Shown here piece after piece: positions 33,412 to 44,425 of a DNA stretch of 64,000 nt (position 1 is its first letter; the number at the start of each line of letters is the position of its first letter). Source of the DNA: Epichloe hybrida. Lineage: Eukaryota; Ascomycota; Sordariomycetes; Hypocreales; Clavicipitaceae. The position numbers were made by a program, and so were the translations under genes. Where the stretch lies: NCBI GenBank assembly GCA_019022495.1, contig JAFEKR010000006.1:1178001-1242000 (forward strand), given 5' to 3'. The notes below the pieces were generated by a model that saw only the letters and a list, made by a program, of their open reading frames with translations, was not told the DNA's origin and ran no database searches.

Positions 33412-33902
33412 TCATACGATCGCTGTGGCATCGTCGGTCTGTTTGGCTGCCCTTCGCGAGTCCTTTGCAGCTTTCCTGGCTTCCCTTTCTGCTATTCGTT
33501 CCTCTAGAGTCGGTACCGGAGGTCTCTCACTGATTGGGGTGCCGAACGGCGCAATAATATGTTTCACGACATGTCGCTTATGTCGTGACGTTGGCCATCC
33601 AGGTACTATGGAAATCACATCGCCAGTTCGTAATGAAGAATTTGGATCGTGGACCAAATAGTGTTTAAGGTCAGGAAACCACTGCCAATAATGTCAACTT
33701 AACCTTTAGAAATATGGCAAGAGAAATACTGCTGCACCGCTGATGCGCGGCATTGGCAGATACTCACCTTATTCACCACCTTGTTCCATTTCTGCCCACC
33801 AACACGAACTTTGACTGTCTTTTGCATTAATGCTGAAGAAACGACAACGCCATGAATCTCATGAGTTACACGTCGAGCTGCCTTAGCAATTTGTGAAGAC
33901 AT
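33412..33902 (-). CDS. MRPS17: Mitochondrial small-subunit ribosomal protein uS17m (37S S17)
   Basis: Two exons on the minus strand, 33,902-33,768 and 33,681-33,412, with an 86-bp intron (GTGAGT...GGCAG, phase 0), give 134 residues. The product is the mitochondrial homologue of bacterial S17, which binds 16S-type rRNA in the small subunit body. Seen directly: the OB-fold start with VVVSSALMQKTVKVRV, the KWNKVVNK turn, then after the splice KHYLVHDPNSSLRTGDVV-like residues and the KRHVVKHIIAPFGTP block characteristic of fungal uS17m. The charged C-terminal tail (EEREARKAAKDSRRAAK type) is usual in fungi. The start is the first Met of the family motif; an upstream in-frame Met (33,953) would add 17 residues and is less likely. 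It is divergent from EMG1. Confidence 0.92.
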
Positions 33903-34613
33903 CTTCCCAGTGCAGATAGAAATGGTGACGGCAAAAATGAACCTAAGAGACAATTTCGAGACTAGGCAGGGTCATGAGGCTGTGTTCCGTGACGATTCGG
34001 GTTCAGGTTCCTCGTACGCCCAAAGATATATGAGAAATTTGATTTTAGAATCTCCAATGAATTTTCTACAATATCACTTCAGAGCGTCGCGCAGTGATTA
34101 ACATAGAGAAAATGTTTAAAAGAGGTAATGCGTCCATCGTTTCGCTCCCACCCGAACCCCAACTGTAAGGGCACTCCTTTCAGCTCACCGCTTGCTTGAG
34201 TGGAATTAATATTGCCAGAGGTAGAGTGAGGCTTTGAGTTCGGCCAATAGCGCGATGGCTGTGGGGTAAACCATAGCGATTGCCAAACTTTTTGAGCAGT
34301 GATGTGGGTCGCCACGACTTTGGTACTCCGTAATAGAGGCCGGCGATTGCGAAATATTTCTTAGCCAAGTACACTTTCGAATCGCGCCTGAGGCTTGGGA
34401 AGCTCTAAGTCCCAAAGACCTTCACCAGCCAAAAGACGGCATATGATTTACGAGCATTTAAGAGAGACGCAATGTCATCATCACCAGGTCGTCGGACTGG
34501 CGTCAAAAGACCCCGTATGACCTCCCATCAATCTCACTTGCCATACACATTGCTGGCTCGCTTATCGCTTGATGACTTTTTTCCATTTTGTTTTATTTGC
34601 ATGTAGAAGGCTA
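33903..34613. promoter_or_regulatory. Bidirectional intergenic region between uS17m and EMG1
   Basis: 711 bp separating the divergent start codons of a mitochondrial ribosomal protein gene and a ribosome-biogenesis gene. No RIP. Several frames of 63-78 codons (for example 34,079-34,315, minus) overlap in conflicting frames and resemble nothing I know. A shared promoter is inferred from geometry alone. A possible upstream EMG1 exon starting ATGTCATCATCACCAGG (34,473) has a good donor (GTATGA, 34,514) but does not keep frame with the next exon as read. Confidence 0.5.
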
Positions 34614-35445
34614 ATGATAACTTCGCGTATTGGACCAGCAGGGACACAATCTCTGCCCCCTCCAGCCTTGCCTCAACTCGTCGCCGAGCAACATACGCCC
34701 ATCCCGCCAACCGATAAAGACTCTCAGCGATTAATTGTTGTCCTTTCAAACGCGAGCCTGGAGACATACAAGGCATCACATGGCGGCAGTAGCAGAACGA
34801 GTCTGCATCGTGAGGATAAATACTCATTGCTCAACAGCGACGAGCATATCGGCATCATGCGCAAGATGAATCGTTATATCAGCGATGCCCGGCCGGACAT
34901 AACACACCAGGTCATATCTCCTCTTGAACCAAGATTCCTATTTCAATTGGACTAACTTGAATGCACAGTGCTTATTAACCCTACTGGACTCGCCCATCAA
35001 TAAAGCTGGAAAGCTGCAGATCTATGTCCATACCGCGAAGGGTGTTTTGATCGAAGTCTCACCCTCTGTGCGAATTCCAAGAACATTCAAAAGATTTGCT
35101 GGTCTCATGGTGCAGTTACTTCATCGTTTATCCATTCGGTCAACCAACTCAAATGAGAAATTGCTCCGTGTCATACAAAACCCCATCACAGACCACTTAC
35201 CTCCGAATTGTCGCAAGGTAACCCTAAGCTTCGAGGCTCCGCTAGTTCGCGTCCGTGAGTATATGGAGTCGATTGGTTCCAAAGAGAGCATTTGTGTTTT
35301 CGTTGGAGCTATGGCAAAGGGGGCCGACACCTTCGCAGATTCAATCGTGGACGAAAAAATTTCCATCAGCAACTACTCTCTTTCGGCAAGTGTGGCATGC
35401 AGCAAGTTTTGCCATGCAGCTGAGGATGTTTGGGACATTCTTTGA
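34614..35445 (+). CDS. EMG1: EMG1/NEP1 SPOUT-class rRNA pseudouridine N1-methyltransferase
   Basis: Exons 34,614-34,910 and 34,969-35,445, with a 58-bp intron (GTCATA...ACTAAC...GCACAG, phase 0), give 257 residues, against 252 in yeast Nep1. The enzyme methylates N1 of a hypermodified pseudouridine in 18S rRNA (yeast position 1191) and is also needed for 40S assembly in the nucleolus. Seen directly: [14 protein letters not shown] near residue 40, ARPDITHQ joined across the intron to [14 protein letters not shown], the [20 protein letters not shown] segment, the [12 protein letters not shown]-binding loop, and the trefoil-knot end [16 protein letters not shown]. The donor GTCATA is unusual but the joint is fixed by homology. 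The N-terminus is uncertain: in-frame ATGs exist at 34,572 and 34,614, and an upstream exon is possible. Confidence 0.93.
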
Positions 35446-36425
35446 CGAGAGTTCTCTTTTTGTGTATGTGAGATGATTTTATTGTTGGATCTGATACAAA
35501 GCTATTCGAGATGGCCGATGCGAAAGCTTTGACGAAGTTTCGGCAGCGATGCAACAAGCTGGATGATGTGACATCTGTTCACACTTGGGTCGCCTGGACT
35601 TGGCGTTTTCTCATGTTTTCCCAGTAAAACCGAGAAGCGTTCAACAAAAAAAATTAGGGTTCCTTCGAGTCGCTGCTGAGGAAACAGTATCCATCTGCCT
35701 TGAACTAGTTCGTTCCGAAACGACATACCTTTTAGGTAGTGCTCAGTGGCATGTGGAGTATATTTCTGTCCACAAATGGCACTTTCAAGGAGTGATCATC
35801 GAGTGTTCCGGGTATGATGGTAACGCAACAGACAGTGAATGTACTGTTATGTTTTGCGGCTCGCCATTTCTGTACACTCCAATTTATGTGGACTTCCCTT
35901 TGTCGATGATTCCTATTTGACTGCATGTATGCAAAGACTCGATACCTCGAATTAACAGTTTCAAATCAAGCGGCAGTACAACAAATCCATATCTGATGCG
36001 CAGGTGAATATTGTACTTTGTGACGTGCCAGTCTAGAACCAAACTCGGTTGTTTTGTTCTTAGCCGGGATAGATTCAGCTCTACATGCTTTAAGGCCATA
36101 TTTTGTCAACGTTGTTATTAATTTGGAGAACACAACCAAGGCATTTCCACTAATGATCGATTTCATATTGCAACCATTTTGTAGATTTACTACTACTATC
36201 TGGCTACGTTTGACCATTCAATAATCGCAAAAATTGCAAGGCTCGTTTTTTGCCCACTCTACAACCTTCACCGCTGTATCGTAGAAAGTGGGCCGATCAC
36301 CGCTGTCTACCGCTGCTCCACCGTGACTACGAACGAAATGCCACCACGTAGACAGGCACAAGCGAGCCCGCGTGACAGCGATCGGGCCGCCATACATGAA
36401 TGAAGAGTAATATATGAGGGTTTAT
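35446..36425. other. Downstream flank of EMG1; no supported gene
   Basis: Balanced composition near EMG1, becoming more AT-rich. Frames of 111 codons (35,585-35,920, +) and 83 codons (35,966-36,217, -) overlap others and show no known motif. A 38-codon frame starts at 35,512. It may contain the EMG1 3' UTR or a decayed gene. Confidence 0.5.
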
Positions 36426-36507
36426 CAGGGAAAGCGGAGCTTTGCATGCGTTTTGCGTCACAGCAAGGCAAAGGCAAGAGGGTAAAGCAAAGCTTCCTGC
36501 TTTCCCT
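36426..36507. repeat. 82-bp hairpin (MITE-like) at the island/RIP boundary
   Basis: CAGGGAAAGCGGAGCTTTGC (36,426-36,445) pairs with GCAAAGCTTCCTGCTTTCCC (36,487-36,506), with one or two bulges and a 41-bp loop. RIP-type AT-rich sequence starts immediately afterwards. It could be a tiny MITE, the TIR end of a larger element, or a structural boundary. No flanking duplication is evident. Confidence 0.65.
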
Positions 36508-38573
36508 TTATTAAAATAAGGCTATCCTATAGAGATATCTCTTCTAATTAGTTAGATATAAAATACTCTTTAGTAACTAGTTAAGAAATTTTTTTCTACC
36601 TCTCTTAACTACCTAACCTTAGGGGGGGGGGTAGTAAGGAGGCTTACTATAAGCAAAAGCTTGCTATAAGTAGCCCCTAGTAAGGCCTCTAGAGGGCCCC
36701 TAGAGGGAATATAAAAGCTTTAATATTTAAAGATAAATAAATTTAATAATATAAAGTATTAATAATTAATTTGTAATTATAAATACGTGGTGGTTATAGT
36801 GGTATTATAGTTAAATTATAGTTAAATTATAGTTATAAAAGACTTACAAAAAGAACTTATAATATTATAATATCTTATAAAGACTTATAGCATATTAAAA
36901 AAAAAACCATAAGCGTAATTTAAATACATAACCTTTTAATTTAAATGTTTTTTACTATTATAATATTATAAATATAAAGGGTTATTACATTATATAAATT
37001 AAATTTATAGCGTACCCTTATACTTAATTTTAATACTAAAAAAATATTACCCTTACTAGGTAACTCTATATAGTAGTAAGTTAGGACTAAACACTTCTTA
37101 AAAGAAGTTACCTTTAGTACCTATTTAATAACCTAGAGTTAGTACCTATTTAATAACCTAGAGTTAGTACCTATAGCAAATCATTAGGTGTTAAAGTATT
37201 ACATTACCTTAGGTCCCTAAGTATTTATAATTATATATTAGTAAGGTTAGAAGGAGAATAGCAAATTACTTATAATTTAGTATAGTATAATTAAGCTACT
37301 ATTTACTATAGTTTACTACTCTTACCTAGTTTACTTACTTTATATTATATTATATTATATTAGGTTTAGTATTAGGTTTAGGTATTTATTATAATATTCT
37401 ATAGGTTTTATAGTAGTAAGTATAACGCTACACTATAACTTTACTATATATATATTTATACCTATTACCTCTATTACTTTTGCTTTACTTTACTAGTTAT
37501 TAATAGCTAGCTAGTAGCCTAAGGGGGTTTTTTCTTCTTTTAAATTAGGTAAGGAAGTAGCCTATAAAAACCATTAATTTATAAGGGTAGTTTACTACAT
37601 AGGGCTAGTCTATATAGTGTTTAATATAGTTAATAGTGCTAGCCTTACTACTAACTATACTAAATATAATATTCTAAGTAAATATTAGGTTATAAGGAGT
37701 ATTATAATTATAGGCTATATACTTACCTTTAGATCTATATAATAAGATAAAAGTAAGGTATAAGAATGCCACGCAAATCCACCTACTAATTAATATCGTG
37801 AAGTTAATGTAACCACGCACATAGGCACGCATGTAAGCACGCACGTATAATCCTATTAATTTGCAAAGTAAGGCAAAAAGCGCAGAATTTGCTAATATAA
37901 TAATTTATTTACGCGTTTTCTAGTAGTTTTATAACCTAATTTATAGTATTATATATAATAGTCTTACTTTCCCTTATTTAAGGGCTCATTTTTTCCTTAT
38001 ATTTACCTCTTATATTATACTAACCTAAATTTCCTACTTAACTTCTCTCTAATTTCCCTTTTTCTAACTATATCCCTATCCCTATTTATTATAATAAAGC
38101 TATTCCTATTATTATCTAATCCTTATCTTACTTTCTCTAGGTAGTAAGTTATTCTCTATTAGCTATAATAGTTATATACTACTCCTTTTACTATAGCTCT
38201 AGGTGTACGCTATTACTAGGCTATATATAATATAGTAAATTATCCTAATAAGATAGCTTCTCTTACTCCTCCTATACTACTACCTAATCCTCCTTATAAT
38301 CTAAGCCCTAAGAATCTAGCTAATATTATAGATATCCCTAATAATACCTCTAAAACGCGTAAATATTAGTATTATAAATAGGATAAACCTATTAATAAAT
38401 TTACTAGCTTAAAAAATAAGGATAAGTTAATATAAAAATGCCTAGAATACTATAACTAATAAAACACCCTAGTATATGCTATTACTTAGCACCCTAATAT
38501 TAACCTAATACTAATAGTATAATAGTCTTAAGCTTTTATATAATTCTTATATTCTATAATAGCTAGAGTATTG
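36508..38573. other. RIP-degraded repeat sequence, unassigned
   Basis: About 2 kb of AT-rich sequence with broken frames. It includes a G9-10 run at 36,624 and a duplicated AACCTAGAGTTAGTACCTAT unit (37,128-37,175). A patch at 37,785-37,900 retains CpG/CpA with repeated GGCACGCA/GCACGCAC motifs. Around 38,350-38,560 a plus-strand frame resembles a transposase or gag fragment, but I cannot assign it. Confidence 0.4.
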
Positions 38574-39120
38574 TTTGTAGTGTAGTTAGTGTAGTTTTTA
38601 GGAAAAATTTGTATTTGTAGTGTAGTTTTTTTTTTTCTTGTAGTTAATGTATTATAGTTTTTTTTTATAGCTAGTGTAATGTAGTTTTTTTTTTATAGTG
38701 TAATGTATTATAGTTTTTTTTTGCTTATATTATAGTGTAATTAGTGTAGTTACTAACTACACTAACTACAAAAACTACAATGTAGTGTTAGTAAAAAAAG
38801 GAAAGTGGGCCTTTTTATTATATAATGTTATTATAAGGATTAAAAGAAAGCTAGTTATATAGAAGCTTTTATTATTACCTATTTTACTTAATTAGTTATA
38901 GAATTTATAATATTTACCTTTTTTTAAGAATTTTACTATAACTAGGGTTATTTATAATATTATACCTTTTTAATAATACTATTATACTTATTACTTTATT
39001 TTACTAATATAACTTTAAGAAAAACTAAATTATTCTTTTATTTACTATTACTACTAATTATTTACTATTTCTATAATTTATTATTATTATTTTAATTAAA
39101 AATACCCTAAACTAAATATA

Positions 39121-39351
39121 TATATTCTTTACGCTAGCTAGCTAACTATATAGCTATTCCTAGTACTTTATTCGCTTAGTTAAGAGAGAAAACCCTTTAC
39201 TAGGAAAAAAAACCCTTTTATGTTTATAAATAAGCTAGCGCTAACCCTCTTCTAGGTCTACGCTACGTTAGGTATGACTAATTATAGGTGTTTATTACTA
39301 GCTTACGCTAGCCTTATCCTAAAGAAAATAAAAAAGAAAAGGAAAATATGT
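39121..39351 (-). mobile_element. 5'-truncated LINE-like fragment in E3
   Basis: 231 bp with a 13-bp duplication TAAACTAAATATA (39,108-39,120 and 39,352-39,364). It contains the intact target of E2 (TTACTAGC near 39,285). Its TSD overlaps by one base the octamer later duplicated by the hAT insertion. Confidence 0.87.
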
Positions 39352-40618
39352 TAAACTAAATATAATATAATCAGACAATTGTATGTAGTGTAATTAATGT
39401 AGTTTTTAGGGGGTACCTTGTAATTATAGTTGTAATTGTTACTAGGGTGTAATTAATTAATTGTAATTGTTAACTATATGTAATTAATTGTAATTGTAGT
39501 TATAATAATTACAATTAATTACAACTACAACTACATAATTACATGTAATTGTTACTAAAAATAGAAAACTTATATATAATAAAGATATATTTTTCTTTGG
39601 ATTTTTCTTTATAAACTTAATATTACGCTTATTTTCTTTTATAATTTAGTTATTTAGTTATAATATTTTATAGTCTAAGCTAATTTAGACTATTAAGCTA
39701 ATTATAGGTATATAGTAGCTAAATATAGAATCTTTTAGTCTTATCTTATAGCTTGTTTTGTTTTATATATACTATAGGTTTATTTACTTTAATATCTTTT
39801 TTTTTAGATTTACTATTCTTTTTAATATACTTTTTTTACTTTTAATATAGTATATACCCTAAAGAAATTATTTTTTATTATATATAAATAAGACTAAAAT
39901 TCTAATAATATTATATAAATATGTATTATTATCTTATTATTAAGAGAATATTTAAATTTATATAAAATAGGAATTCCTAGTTACTTAGCTATTTTATTAA
40001 AATTATAAACAATTATATTAACTTTTAAGGTTTTTCTAGAAAAAGAATTAGTAAAAATACTTAGAAAAGTTACTTTAAAATAACTTAAATATTTAATAAT
40101 AAATATAATAAATATATTTAATATAATTTCTTTAATCTTAAAGATAATAGAAAATAAGCTTTAAAAGTTAGTCTAATAAATTATATTATATATAGCTTAT
40201 TTACTTAGTTATATAGTCTTTTAAAAAGTAAGTCTTATATAGTATATTATTTACTTATTAATAGTACTATTAATTAATATATTAGAATTTTTAAAAATAA
40301 AAAAGAGAAAAGAATTTTATTTTATTAATATTTTAAAAAATCTTAAAATACTAAATAATTAAAAAGTTAAGCTTTTTCTATAGTAATTTACTTATACTTA
40401 CTAGTTTTTATATTTAAATTATTTATTAGTTATTTATTTTTAATTAAACTTTAACACTAGTAATATTATAAGTAATATGAGTAATATTAGTAATATTAGT
40501 AATATAAATAATATTAGTAATATAAGCTATTATAAGCTATTATAAGCTATTATAAGCTATTTTAAGCTATTTTAAGCTATTACTATAATAAGTAACGTAA
40601 AATAATATAGTAAATACT

Positions 40619-40987
40619 AGAATTAAAGTGAGGTAGTAGTAAATCAGGCTATTAATATAAGAATTAAAGTGGGGCAGTGGTAAATTAGGCTATTAATATG
40701 AGAATTAAAGTAAGGCAGTGGCAAATTAAGCTATTAATAAAAGAATTAAAGTAAGGCAGTGGCAAATTAGGCTATTAATATGAGAATTAAAGTGGGGCAG
40801 TGGCAAATTAGGCTATTAATATAAGAATTAAAGTGGGGCAGTGGTAAATTAGGCTATTAATATAAGAATTAAAGTGAGGCAGTGGTAAATTAGGCTATTA
40901 ATACGAGAATTAAAGTGGGGCAGTGGCAAATCAAGCTATTAATACGAGAATTAAAGTGAGGCAGTGGCAAATTAAGCTATAGATAGC
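40619..40987 (+). repeat. 41-bp minisatellite, nine copies, upstream of the hAT transposase
   Basis: Units start at 40,619, 40,660, 40,701, 40,742, 40,783, 40,824, 40,865, 40,906 and 40,947, each beginning AGAATTAAAG and containing a GGGGCAGTGGCAAAT-like core. Differences between copies are mainly C-to-T and G-to-A in CpA/TpG contexts; the last copy is incomplete. It lies between the shared E-like region and the transposase, so it could be a promoter or transposase-binding array. Confidence 0.95.
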
Positions 40988-41179
40988 AAATTTAGAATAT
41001 TCTAGCTATAGGTATTTTATTTAAGATTTGTAATTATTCTAGATTTACTTTTCTATATAATACAAGTAAATCCTCTCTTTTTATCTATTTTACCTTTTTC
41101 TTAAACTATTAAAGAATAATTCCCTTTTTATCATAAGCTTATAACTACCCTTATTTATCTTTAAAATAACCTAATTAAC

Positions 41180-44165
41180 CTTAGGTTTTTCTTTTGCTCT
41201 TTCTGATAATAACTCAGAACCTAGCCACTTAGGCTCTCACGAAAAACTCCCTAAAAATCAGGATAATTATGTGTTTAGTACAAGAGCCTATATCTATACT
41301 TATAACCTATTTAATTTTGAATTATCTAAGATAATTCCTAATAAGGATAGGGTTATTATAGGCTATTATACTTAACCTAATTGTTCTTTTAGCTTTAAAA
41401 CGAAAGTTAATTGTTTCTAAGTATCTAATAGGGTTTAACACTACAAATTTAAGTATAAAAATATTGCTACTTCTTTATCTAATGAAAAAGAACCTAATAG
41501 ATTATTAGTAAGTTATAAACCCTTTTTCTTATAATAATCCTATTATCTAATATATATTTAGTGCCTGAAATTACAGAAATAGTAACAATAGATAATCAAT
41601 CTTCTATAATGAACTTTATTTCGAAAAAACAACATTAAAATAATACTCTTTCTAAAGAGTTTTTACTAGAAAAAGCTATTACTTTAGTTATTAGGTTTAT
41701 ATTACAAAATAACCTAGCTTTTAACGTAATAGATAGTAACTCTTTTAAAGAACTATTATCTTATTATTCTAGGTAAGTAACTTATTTTCTTTTATTACTA
41801 TTAACTCTAAGCTAATTAAATCTAAGCAATAAGAATAAGGTTTCTTTACTAAGTTATAGAAGTATTATACAAAGAGTTTATTCTTTATATAATACTTCTA
41901 AAAAGGAACTTATTTCTTAGCTAAATTACCAAACATTAAACCTAGGGTCTATATCTATTTAATAGATATTTGGACCTTAACTAATTCGAAATCTTATTTA
42001 GGAGTTTTAGCTAGTTAGCTTAACCCTAATTTTAAGCTTAAATATAAGCTTTTAGGTAAGATTACTTTTTATATTTAAACTTCTAAAGTTATTAAGCTAA
42101 TATAATCAGGCTTTGAATATCTCTCTAGCTCACATAGTAGAGCTTATATTCAGAAATGCTTTAATAACTTACTTCTTAACTATAATTTAAAAGCTAAGAA
42201 TATTATAAGGTAAGTTTACTACTTAGTATAATGAATTTTAATATGCTAACGTATTCTTAAGCTTTACTAGAGATAATGGTTTTAATAATAATATATTTAT
42301 AACTTCTTATATTAATAAGAATTATAATAATATTATTATTAAACCTCATGATATTCGATGTATAGCACATGTCCTTAATATTATTGCTAAGGATATTATT
42401 ACAAAATTTATAAATTCAATATCCTCCTCCGAGAATTTAGAGGAATTTAAAAATAGCGAATATTTATATTATTCTATCGAAGAATTTTAAGCTATTAAAA
42501 ATCAACCTAAGGGAAAACTATTTAAATCCTTTATTAAAGGTAAGTTAAACCAAATTATAATATTATATTTATTAACTAACTAACCTTTTTATAAGGTTTA
42601 CTAGGAAAGCTTAAAAGAATTGCTATTATTATTAAAAATAATTAAGCAATTTATAAAAAATGGCTTAAAGCTTTAAAAGAAGCTAAAAGACTTAGTCTTA
42701 TAGCTAAAAATAATAATATTACAAAAATTCCACTTAGTAAGTTAGTTTTCTATTTAATTTAATTATAATATTATACTAACTTTTTAACTAGCAAATGAAA
42801 CAAGATAAAACTCTACTTATTTAATAATTAATACTTCTTTAGAGTTTAAAGAAGCTATTAATCTATTAAATAAGTATACTAATATTGCTGCTTTAAAAGA
42901 TACTATGCCTTTAACCTAAGAATGGGATGATTTAGTAACTTTAAGTAGTATATTAGAGGTTTTTTATGAACCTACTATTATATTATAAAGTTAAAAATAT
43001 AATACATTAGGGTTAGTCCCTATTTTTATTATTAGGATATATGAATATCTTAATAATATAAAAGAAGACCAAATTGCTTATAAAAATGATATAAGTTATA
43101 TCTTTCTATTACTTAATTAGTGTTTATTATTACTAATATACCTTTAGAAACATTCATATGCTCCATTTAGCTAGGTCTTTATTAATTGCTTAAATATTGG
43201 TTTATAAAAGTTATAGAATTACTTTCCTAAAGATATAGAAAGTAACTATAATTTTTATAAACCTTATTTATTTGTAATATTATTAGACCCTAGGCTAAAT
43301 CTAGCTACAATTAAAAAGAGATTAATAGTTAAACAACCAAAGATTAAATTACTTCTTTCAGATTTATAAAAAGAATATAAAGAGTAAGTATTATATTTTA
43401 CCTTATAAACTTATAATATCTATATTAAGTTACTAATCTTCTTTTAGAACCTATATATTATTTAAAGAAAAACAGAATTCTATCTCTAAATTTAATAATT
43501 TAGAGATAGATAGTCTTTCTAATTTAGAAGGCCTAGAAGGGCCATAACTAACACAGAAAAGCTAATTTTCAGTAGAAATTAGTGGTTCTAATCCTTTACC
43601 TAGAACCTTTAATAATCCTAGGCTAAAACCTAGTATAAAGCTTTATAAAGGATTATTTATAAATAAAAGGGATAAGGCTATATAAAAGACTAGAAAAAAC
43701 GAAATTTCTAGCTATTTAGGGCTTAATTTAATGGATAATAAGGTAAGTTTTCTCTTTTTATATATTATATTATACATTTCACTTACTAACCATTCATAGG
43801 AAAATATATTTAAATAGTGGGAAAGAAATATTACATCTTTCCCTATTTTAAGTATATTAGCTAGGAAATACCTAGCAATTCCTACTACCTCTAGTGCTAT
43901 AGAAAGCCAGTTTAACTAGGGAGGAAATATTATTACTAAGCGCCGAACAAAACTAAAACATCATATTATTAAGGAATTATTACTATTAAAGAATTAGCTA
44001 AAGGAGGATAATATTGCTAATATTAAGCAATATACTAACCTATTTAACTATCATAGCTTTGAGTCAAATTCATCTAACTTTAAAGAAGACTTAGATCCTG
44101 AAAATCCCTAAGATTTATTAGATCTAGAGTCCTCTAGTTATTCTAATAGTGATTTAGACTTATAA
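41180..44165 (+). pseudogene. hAT transposase pseudogene with multiple introns
   Basis: The plus-strand coding remnant is interrupted by GTAAGT...AG intervals that look like genuine fungal introns, for example 41,508-41,561, 43,384-43,447 and 43,743-43,799 (with an ACTAAC branch site), and probably four more near 41,773, 42,210, 42,540 and 42,735. An FKELLSYY-like block at about 41,740-41,770 matches the start of the RNase H-like fold. The C-terminal dimerisation domain at about 43,855-44,010 reads LARKYLAIPTTSSAIESQF, then GGNIITKRRTKL, a clear hAT signature. Gln and Trp codons appear as TAA/TAG (for example after ESQFN and in the LLLLKNW-like end), so it is dead by RIP. The enzyme would excise and reinsert CAGAG-type elements. 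Confidence 0.9.
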
Positions 44166-44189
44166 GCTTTTACTTAATTATTTAGATAG

Positions 44190-44425
44190 AAATTTATTTA
44201 TTACTATTACTATTACTATTACTATTACTATTACTATTACTATTACTATTACTATTACTATTACTATTACTATTACTATTACTATTATTACTATTACTAT
44301 TACTATTACTATTACTATTACTATTACTATTACTATTACTATTACTATTACTATTACTATTACTATTACTATTACTATTACTATTACTATTACTATTACT
44401 ATTACTATTACTATTACTATTACTT
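44190..44425 (+). repeat. Hexamer microsatellite (TTACTA)n
   Basis: About 38 almost perfect copies, with one irregular unit near 44,286, immediately downstream of the transposase. It lacks CpA, so it is not a RIP substrate. Confidence 0.96.

Noticed and set aside
34079..34415. Minus-strand frames of 64-78 codons in the uS17m-EMG1 gap
   Set aside because: Mutually overlapping in different frames, no motif, and they fill a plausible promoter.
35502..36217. Frames of 64-111 codons downstream of EMG1
   Set aside because: Overlap on both strands with no family resemblance or splice pattern; kept only as unassigned sequence.
36600..36700. G-rich run (about nine or ten G) as telomere or quadruplex
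   Set aside because: A single mononucleotide run without telomeric repeats or further G-tracts.
40619..40987. Regular repeat considered as a CRISPR array
   Set aside because: Units are contiguous with no unique spacers, and the context is a eukaryotic transposon; it is a minisatellite.
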